Assembly: GCF_000364445.2 (NCBI RefSeq)
Contig: NZ_CP043538.1
Span: forward strand, 3,739,447-3,803,446
Reading direction: 5' to 3'
DNA from: Methylobacterium mesophilicum SR1.6/6
GTDB lineage: Bacteria; Pseudomonadota; Alphaproteobacteria; Rhizobiales; Beijerinckiaceae
Length of the DNA stretch: 64,000 nt
Shown here: one piece after another, positions 58,465 through 64,000 of the stretch
Position numbering within the stretch: the first letter of the stretch is position 1
Layout: each line of letters starts with the position of its first letter
Translations under genes and position numbers: made by a program
Notes under the pieces: model-generated
Database searches by the model: none
What the model was told of the DNA's origin: nothing
The model's input: the letters and a program-made list of their open reading frames with translations, nothing else

Positions 58465-59625
58465 ATGGCAGAGGGATTCGCGGCCCGCACGATCGCGGCG
58501 ACCAACGGCGTGGCGCAGGACACCGCCTTCGGCGCCGTGATCGCGCCGATCCACCTGTCGACCACCTTCAAGTTCCCGGCCTTCGAGCAGGCCGGGCCCT
58601 ACGATTACTCGCGCCTCGGCAATCCGACCCGCGACCAGCTCGCCGACACGATCGCCAAGCTCGAAGGCGGCGCGCGGGCCGTCATGGTCGCCAGCGGCAT
58701 GGCGGCCCTCGATCTCGCCCTGTCGAGCCTGCGGCCGGGAGACCTGCTGGTCGCCCCACACGATTGCTACGGCGGCACCCACCGCCTCCTCAGCATGCGC
58801 GGCGCCCGGGGCCATTACCGGGTGGCCTTCGTCGACCAGACCGACCCCGCGGCGCTGGCGGCGGCCCTGGCCGAGCGGCCTAAGGTCGTGCTCATCGAGA
58901 CGCCCAGCAACCCGCTGATGCGGGTGGTGGACGTCCGGCGCATCACCGCCGACGCGAAGGCCGTCGGCGCGCTCGCCGTGGTGGACAACACCTTCCTGTC
59001 GCCGGCCCTGCAGCAGCCGATTGCCCTGGGGGCCGACCTCGTGGTGCACTCCACCACCAAGTTCCTCAACGGCCATTCCGACGTCATCGGCGGCGTCGTG
59101 GTCGCCGCCGACAAGGCGGTCGGCGAGGATCTCGCCGCCTGGGCGAACACGATCGGCGTCACGGGCTCGCCGCTGGACGCGTACCTGACGCTGCGGGGCC
59201 TGCGCACCCTGTTCGTGCGCGTGGAGCAGCAGCAACGGAACGCCGGGGCCCTGGCGGCCTTCCTGGACGCGCACCCGGCGGTGAGCCGCGTCCATTATCC
59301 GGGCCTGCCGTCGCATCCGGGCCACGTGCTGGCCCGGGCGCAGCAGGCCGGATTCGGCGCCATGCTGAGCTTCGAGCTGGCGGGCGGGCGCGACGCGGTG
59401 CGGCGCTTCGTGGAGGCCTTGCGGGTCTTCACGCTGGCCGAGTCCCTCGGCGGCGTCGAGAGCCTGGTCGCACACCCGCCGACCATGACGCACGCGGCCA
59501 TGGATCCGGAGGCGCGCGCCATCGCGGGCATCACCGACGGGCTGCTGCGCCTGTCCGTCGGCCTCGAGGCCGAGGCCGATCTCCTGGCCGACCTGTCCCG
59601 GGGCCTGGAGGCTCTGGGCGGTTGA
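58465..59625 (+). CDS. Cystathionine gamma-synthase/beta-lyase family PLP enzyme
   Basis: A 386-residue PLP enzyme of methionine biosynthesis. YDYSRLGNPTRDQLADTIAK near the start, the MVASGMAALDLAL segment, VVDNTFLSPALQQPIALGAD and HSTTKFLNGHSDVIGG with the PLP Lys199 are all family hallmarks, and SLGGVESLVAHPPTMTH is the substrate-binding end. It acts on O-acyl-homoserine plus cysteine, or on cystathionine. The sequence does not settle which (MetB or MetC). The start is ATG 58465 behind GGAAGGGA. Confidence 0.9.
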   Translation: MAEGFAARTIAATNGVAQDTAFGAVIAPIHLSTTFKFPAFEQAGPYDYSRLGNPTRDQLADTIAKLEGGARAVMVASGMAALDLALSSLRPGDLLVAPHDCYGGTHRLLSMRGARGHYRVAFVDQTDPAALAAALAERPKVVLIETPSNPLMRVVDVRRITADAKAVGALAVVDNTFLSPALQQPIALGADLVVHSTTKFLNGHSDVIGGVVVAADKAVGEDLAAWANTIGVTGSPLDAYLTLRGLRTLFVRVEQQQRNAGALAAFLDAHPAVSRVHYPGLPSHPGHVLARAQQAGFGAMLSFELAGGRDAVRRFVEALRVFTLAESLGGVESLVAHPPTMTHAAMDPEARAIAGITDGLLRLSVGLEAEADLLADLSRGLEALGG

Positions 59626-59634
59626 GCCGGCCGC

Positions 59635-60390
59635 TCACGCCTCCTCGATGACCTCGAACCCGGATTTGTCCTCCACGACGCGGAACCGGGACAGCCGCAG
59701 GGTCTGGGACCGCTCGGCCGCCTCGTCCCGGCACTTGTCGACGTGGACCGCCCGGTTGACGACCTGCAGGTTCGGCGCGCCCCAGTAGCCGAGCAGCTCC
59801 GGCCAGGGCGCGCCGCGGTGCTCCCGCCAGACCCGGTAGAGCGGCAGGGCGTGGTCGACCTCCGCGGTGCGCAGCAGCCGCTTGCCGGAGGCGGCGCAAC
59901 GGTGCTGCTGGCGGAGCTTCAGGGCGCGCACCTGGGCGTGCGGGGCGATCCAGAACTTCCAGGTGGCCACGCAGGCCGCGTGCCAGCCCGCATTGGCGTT
60001 GGGCTGTCCCCGCTGCCACAGGTCCCGGTGCCAGCCGAACCGGTAGACCGGCTGGCCGCAGATGCAGCAGGCGCCCCGCCCCCGGGCGAAGGCCGGGTCG
60101 CGATAGGGCGCGGGCGGCATCCGGAAGCTCCCGGCCCGGCCCTCGGCGCCGAGCTGCCACGTCCAACCCTCCGGCGTTCCCGAGCGGGCCGCCAGGGCGC
60201 GCGCCAGCCGGTCCGCCCGTAGGATGTGGTTGCGCCAGTAGCTCTCGACCGCGAGCCGCGGCGTCGGCGGGATCAGCGGCCGTGCCAGGGCGTGCTGCAG
60301 GACCGCCCCCGGGAAGACGGGCGGGAGAGCCCGCTCCAGCCGCGCCCGGGCCAGGTCATTGCGTCGATCGCGCCAAATCGATGTGGTCAT
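59635..60390 (-). CDS. HNH-type nuclease-like protein
   Basis: A 251-residue protein with an HNH-like C-terminal half: TAEVDHALPLYRVW, YWGAPNLQVVNRAVHVDKC give the D-H...N...H-x-x-K pattern. Cys motifs (ACCICGQPVY, HRCAASGKRL) before it could bind zinc. The N-terminal 90 residues are Ala/Arg-rich and helical. It is probably a nuclease or a nucleic-acid-binding protein. It converges with the PLP enzyme gene. Confidence 0.7.
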   Translation of the reverse strand: MTTSIWRDRRNDLARARLERALPPVFPGAVLQHALARPLIPPTPRLAVESYWRNHILRADRLARALAARSGTPEGWTWQLGAEGRAGSFRMPPAPYRDPAFARGRGACCICGQPVYRFGWHRDLWQRGQPNANAGWHAACVATWKFWIAPHAQVRALKLRQQHRCAASGKRLLRTAEVDHALPLYRVWREHRGAPWPELLGYWGAPNLQVVNRAVHVDKCRDEAAERSQTLRLSRFRVVEDKSGFEVIEEA

Positions 60391-60507
60391 GCCGGACCGG
60401 TGGTAACCCGCCGGGGATCGCGTCGCGACTGTACCGATGCAACAGCGGCGCGGTCGCGGATCGCGGAAGCGGACGAGCTCGGCGTCGGGCGCGCTGGGTT
60501 AACGCAA

Positions 60508-60523
60508 TGTTTCACGGGAAACA
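60508..60523. promoter_or_regulatory. Near-consensus chromosomal parS site
   Basis: TGTTTCACGGGAAACA differs from the ParB site TGTTTCACGTGAAACA at one central base. It lies in the 322-base gene-free gap between the HNH gene and the dehydrogenase gene. Such sites cluster near oriC, so this chromosomal piece may come from the origin region. Confidence 0.7.
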
Positions 60524-60712
60524 TTGGGCCTGCACCGCCGCTTCAGCCTGCTGGACCGCCGCAATGCAAGGCCGCGCTGAGGGCCACCGATCGAGCCCGG
60601 CCGGACCTCACCCACGCACCGTGCGGTTGCCAGTGCGGCGCGGAGCGCCCAAGAGGGTCGCGGCAAGCGGCTTGCCCCCTCGATCCTCCCCCCTGCAGAG
60701 GCTTCCCCTCCC

Positions 60713-61693
60713 GTGATCACCGGTCCGTGCCTCATCGTCCAGCCGATCCACGCGGCGGGTCTCGACCGGCTGCGGGCCGCGGGGCTGGAGCCGCGCCCAG
60801 CCAGCGGCACCGACGCCGAGACCCTGGCGCGCGAGGTCGCCGGCTGCGTGGCCGTCATCACCCGCAACACCGGCTTCCCGGCCCGCGCCATCGCGGCGGC
60901 CCCCGCCTTGCGGGTGATCGGCGTGCACGGCACCGGCACCGACCACGTGGCCAAGGTGGAGGCCACCGGGGCCGGGATCGTGGTGGTCAACACGCCGGGC
61001 GCCAATGCCGTGTCGGTGGCCGAGCAGACGCTCGCGCTGATCTTCGCCCTGGCCAAGGCCCTGCCCGGGGCCGACCGCTCGGTCCGACGCGGCGACGACA
61101 GCTTCAAGTTCACCGCCCGCCTCGTCGAGCTCGCCGGGCTGACGCTGGGCCTCGTCGGCTTCGGGGCGATCGGACAGGCCACCGCCCGGCTCGGCGCCGC
61201 CCTGGGCCTGCGGGTCCTGGCCTACGGGCCGAGCCGTCCCGATGCCGACTTCGCCAATGCCGGCGCCCTGCGGGCCGCCTCGGTGGACGCCCTCCTGGCC
61301 GAGGCCGACATCGTCTCCCTGCACGTGCCGCTGACGCCGGGCACCCGCGGGCTGATCGGCCGGGATCAACTCGCCCGGATGAAGCGGGAGGCGTTCCTGA
61401 TCAACACCAGCCGCGGCGGCCTGATCGACGAGGCCGCCCTGATCGAGGCCCTGGAGGCCGGCACGATCGCGGGGGCCGGGCTCGACGTCTTCGCGCAGGA
61501 GCCCCTGCCCCCCGAGCATCCCCTCGCCCGCCAGGAGCGCGCGATCCTGACACCCCATGTCGGCGGCTCCACCGAGGCGGCCCTGATCCGCACCGCCGAG
61601 ACCGCCGCGACCCGCGTGGTCGACGTGCTGGCCGGCCGGCGGCCGGGCGGGCTGGTCAATCCGGATGTCTGGGAGCGGCGGCGCGGGGTGTGA
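60713..61693 (+). CDS. D-2-hydroxyacid dehydrogenase (SerA-like)
   Basis: A 326-residue NAD-dependent dehydrogenase. Gly-rich GLVGFGAIGQATARLG binds NAD. INTSRGGLIDEAALIEAL has the catalytic Arg, AGLDVFAQEPLPPEHPL the Glu, and LTPHVGGSTEAA the His. It lacks the C-terminal ACT domain of long SerA forms, so the substrate may be phosphoglycerate, glyoxylate/hydroxypyruvate or another 2-oxoacid. The start is GTG 60713. Confidence 0.88.
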   Translation: MITGPCLIVQPIHAAGLDRLRAAGLEPRPASGTDAETLAREVAGCVAVITRNTGFPARAIAAAPALRVIGVHGTGTDHVAKVEATGAGIVVVNTPGANAVSVAEQTLALIFALAKALPGADRSVRRGDDSFKFTARLVELAGLTLGLVGFGAIGQATARLGAALGLRVLAYGPSRPDADFANAGALRAASVDALLAEADIVSLHVPLTPGTRGLIGRDQLARMKREAFLINTSRGGLIDEAALIEALEAGTIAGAGLDVFAQEPLPPEHPLARQERAILTPHVGGSTEAALIRTAETAATRVVDVLAGRRPGGLVNPDVWERRRGV

Positions 61694-61723
61694 CGCGCCC
61701 TGCGATCGGCTTCCCGACGACCC

Positions 61724-61837
61724 CCTCATCCTGAGGTGCCCGCGCCAGCGGGCCTCGACGGAAGGCTCCAGGGATCGCAGCACTTTCTGGACCCCGCCTT
61801 CCAGGCTTCCGCGTCGCTGCAGCACCTCAGGATGAGG
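61724..61837. repeat. Dispersed palindromic repeat element
   Basis: CTCATCCTGAGGTGC (61724-61738) and its exact inverse GCACCTCAGGATGAG (61823-61837) bracket about 84 bases that also fold on themselves. Elements of this kind, with CCTGAGGTGC ends, are scattered between genes in Rhizobiales genomes. In the RNA it would form a long hairpin before the decarboxylase gene. Confidence 0.75.
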
Positions 61838-61985
61838 GTGCAGGTGGGCGGGGTGTTCAAGCGTCTTCGACCCTGCGGATCACGCCCTTTCGTCCGCACC
61901 CCGGCTGCCCGCCGCGCGCTGTGTCATGCAATCGTCGCAGACGGGCCGGAAAGCGACCCGCTGCGTTCCCGGCCAAGAGGGCTCC

Positions 61986-64000
61986 ATGGACTTCCACCGT
62001 CGCTTCACGGTCCTGATGTGCGCCCCGGCCTTCGATCCGGACGATCTGGAAGGCGCGCGCGTCAACCAGATCGTGGCGGCCGTGGAGCAGCGCGGCTTCG
62101 AGGTGGTGCGCGCCCGGCGCGTCGAGGACGCGGCCATCGCGGTTCAGACCGACGCGGCGGTGGGCTGCCTCGTGGTCGACTGGGGCAAGCGCGGCCTCGA
62201 CGGCAAGGCCGCCGCCCTCATCGACATGATGAGGAAGCGCGGCCTGGAGATGCCGATCGTCATCATGGTCCGCCGCAAGCGGCTGGAGGACATCCCGGTC
62301 GAGCTGCTCGACTTCATCGACGGCTACATCTTCCTCGCCGAGGAGACGCCGGAATTCATCGCCCGCGGCCTCGTCAGCCGGGTCACGCAATATGCCGAGA
62401 CGCTGAAGACCCCGTTCTTCGGCGCGCTGGTCGACTACGCCGAGAAGGGCAACCAGCTCTGGACCTGCCCGGGCCACAACGGCGGCATTTTCTACAACCG
62501 CTCCCCGATCGGGCGGATCTTCGTGGAACACCTCGGCGAGGCCATCTTCCGCGACGACCTCGACAACTCGGTCCTCGATCTCGGCGACCTCTTGACCCAT
62601 GAGGGCCCGGCCCTGAAGGCCCAGAAGGAGGCGGCCCGGATCTTCGGGGCGGAGAAGACCTATTTCGTCCTCAACGGCACCTCGGCCTCCAACAAGATCG
62701 TCCTGTCCTCCCTGGTGGCGGAGGACGACCTCGTCCTGTTCGACCGCAACAACCACAAGGCGGCCCACCACGGCGCCCTGTTCCTCGGCGGCGGCATCCC
62801 GATTTTTCTGGAAACCGATCGCAACGCCTACGGGCTGATCGGGCCGATCTTCCACGAGGCCCTCGACGAGACCCGGATCCGCGAGAAGATCCGCCGCAAC
62901 CCGCTCGTGACCGACCCGGAGGCGTGGCGGCGGGAGCGGCCGTTCCGCGTCGCGGTGATCGAGCAGTGCACCTACGACGGCACGATCTACGACGCCCAGG
63001 AGATCCTGGAGAAGATCGGCCACCTCTGCGACTACATCCTGTTCGACGAGGCCTGGGCGGGCTTCATGAAGTTCCACCCGCTCTACGCCCGCCGCTTCGC
63101 CATGGGGCTGACCGGCCTCGACGAGACCTCGCCCGGCATCGTCGCCACGCAATCGACCCACAAGCAGCTCGCGAGCTTCTCCCAGGCCTCGCAGATCCAC
63201 ACCCGGGACGGGCACATCCGTGGCCAGACCCGGCGGGTCGAGCACAAGCGGCTCAACGAGAGCTTTCTGGTCCACGCCTCCACGTCACCCTTCTATCCCC
63301 TGTTCGCCTCCCTCGACGTCGGCGCCCAGATGATGAAGGGGCGCTCGGGCATGATCCTGTGGGACGACACGATCCGGCTCGGGATCGAGTGGCGCAAGAA
63401 GGTCCGGGCGATCCGGCGGGAATTCGAGGAGAACGAGCGCGACCCCGCCCGGCGCTGGTTCTTCGACCCCTTCGTGCCGGACGTGACCCGGAACGCCGAC
63501 GGGGCCGAGGTGCCCTGGGAGAGCGTGCCGACCGACGAACTCGCCGCCACGCCCCGCCACTGGGAGCTGAAGCCCGGCGCGCGCTGGCACGGCTTCACCC
63601 ACGTGGCGCCGGGCTACGCCATCACCGACCCGAACAAGCTCACGGTGCTGACCCCGGGCTTCGACCGGAAGACCGGCGCCTACGCGCAGCACGGCGTGCC
63701 GGCGCCGATCGTGGCGCAATACCTGCGTGAGAACCGGATCGTCGCCGAGAAGAACGACCTGAACTCGCTGCTCTTCCTGCTGACCCCGGGAGTCGAATCC
63801 TCCAAGGCCGGCACGCTGATCTCGGGCCTCGTCGCCTTCAAGCGGCTCCACGACGACAACGTCCCGCTGGAGGAGGCCATGCCGGAATTCGTCAATCGCC
63901 GGCCGAACCGCTATCGCGGCGTGCGCCTGCGCGACCTCTGCGGCGAGTTCCACGCCTTCCACCGGGAGGCCGGCACCTCGGCGCTGCAGCGGCGCCAGTT
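61986..64000 (+). CDS. Orn/Lys/Arg decarboxylase, C-terminus beyond the window
   Basis: The first 671 residues of a fold-I PLP decarboxylase. An N-terminal response-regulator-like wing (residues 5-130, with CLVVDWGKR and IVIMVRRKR) precedes the large domain: WTCPGHNGGIFYNRSPIGRI, FVLNGTSASNKIVLSSLVAE, YILFDEAWAGFMKFHPLY and TQSTHKQLASFSQAS, with PLP Lys393. It makes the polyamine precursors putrescine, cadaverine or agmatine; specificity cannot be read. These proteins are usually about 750-790 residues. The start is ATG 61986. Confidence 0.92.
   Translation, partial: MDFHRRFTVLMCAPAFDPDDLEGARVNQIVAAVEQRGFEVVRARRVEDAAIAVQTDAAVGCLVVDWGKRGLDGKAAALIDMMRKRGLEMPIVIMVRRKRLEDIPVELLDFIDGYIFLAEETPEFIARGLVSRVTQYAETLKTPFFGALVDYAEKGNQLWTCPGHNGGIFYNRSPIGRIFVEHLGEAIFRDDLDNSVLDLGDLLTHEGPALKAQKEAARIFGAEKTYFVLNGTSASNKIVLSSLVAEDDLVLFDRNNHKAAHHGALFLGGGIPIFLETDRNAYGLIGPIFHEALDETRIREKIRRNPLVTDPEAWRRERPFRVAVIEQCTYDGTIYDAQEILEKIGHLCDYILFDEAWAGFMKFHPLYARRFAMGLTGLDETSPGIVATQSTHKQLASFSQASQIHTRDGHIRGQTRRVEHKRLNESFLVHASTSPFYPLFASLDVGAQMMKGRSGMILWDDTIRLGIEWRKKVRAIRREFEENERDPARRWFFDPFVPDVTRNADGAEVPWESVPTDELAATPRHWELKPGARWHGFTHVAPGYAITDPNKLTVLTPGFDRKTGAYAQHGVPAPIVAQYLRENRIVAEKNDLNSLLFLLTPGVESSKAGTLISGLVAFKRLHDDNVPLEEAMPEFVNRRPNRYRGVRLRDLCGEFHAFHREAGTSALQRRQ

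Noticed and set aside
57775..59493. A 572-residue open frame on the minus strand
   Set aside because: It spans two well-supported plus-strand genes and has low-complexity Pro/Arg content, so it is a shadow frame.
60226..61734. A 502-residue plus-strand frame over the dehydrogenase
   Set aside because: It is out of frame with the dehydrogenase, which has NAD-binding and catalytic motifs. The content is Arg/Gly/Pro-rich.
61857..63275. A 472-residue frame antisense to the decarboxylase
   Set aside because: It is a shadow of a gene with clear PLP motifs.

Overview
The window looks like DNA from a Methylobacterium or Methylorubrum species (Alphaproteobacteria, Hyphomicrobiales). Pointers are the high GC content, a Rhizobiales-type porin, a Ros/MucR regulator without zinc ligands, GCG_CRPN and HGGxSTG small proteins, an Irr regulator, and a 16S rRNA 5' end of alphaproteobacterial type. 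It does not read as one continuous natural molecule. It appears to be at least four pieces placed end to end: a left piece (1 to about 12226), a 31.2 kb plasmid (12227-43547), a 10.8 kb plasmid (about 43647-54600), and a chromosomal piece that starts inside a 16S gene (54600-64000). Both plasmid segments are bounded by exact direct repeats of 127 and 129 bp. Closing the 10.8 kb circle across its repeat restores one intact 273-codon gene that is split between 54011 and 44007 in the linear window.

Left piece (1-12.2 kb): small Methylobacterium-type hypothetical genes, several secreted mini-proteins, a MucR-type regulator, a frameshifted tyrosine recombinase, a ParA plus small-partner partition cassette between identical 16-bp repeats, a large porin with a terminator, and at the end a broken IS630 transposase followed by a scrap of ABC permease.

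31 kb plasmid (12.2-43.5 kb): an iteron origin with a Rep_3-type initiator, ParA and partner, then an aromatic-compound block. This block holds a FUSC/AaeX/AaeA-type exporter with a LysR regulator, an MFS carrier, a GntR/FCD regulator, a Rieske oxygenase with its reductase, a class II aldolase family protein, Irr, an AEC carrier, a flavin reductase-like protein and a tautomerase. The same 14-bp GntR-type operator lies before the MFS gene and before the oxygenase operon. A defence and stability block follows: VapBC, a serine recombinase with a palindromic site, a three-gene operon around a family A DNA polymerase with an exonuclease domain, a HEPN-like protein, and a four-gene operon higB-higA-(CD-NTase-like nucleotidyltransferase)-(DUF6602 PD-(D/E)XK-like nuclease). 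That last operon is the best candidate for an unusual, CBASS-like defence system.

10.8 kb plasmid (43.6-54.6 kb): ParA and partner, a likely HUH-type replication protein, a serine recombinase, a DUF4258/DUF2283 pair, several hypothetical genes, a hotdog thioesterase, and a 66-residue Cys-rich protein nearly identical to one on the larger plasmid.

Chromosomal piece (54.6-64 kb): a truncated 16S 5' end with rrn leader and promoter on the minus strand, a GGDEF-EAL protein next to a BLUF photoreceptor, a cystathionine gamma-synthase family enzyme, an HNH-type protein, a near-consensus parS site, a D-2-hydroxyacid dehydrogenase, a dispersed palindromic repeat, and an Orn/Lys/Arg decarboxylase that runs off the right edge.
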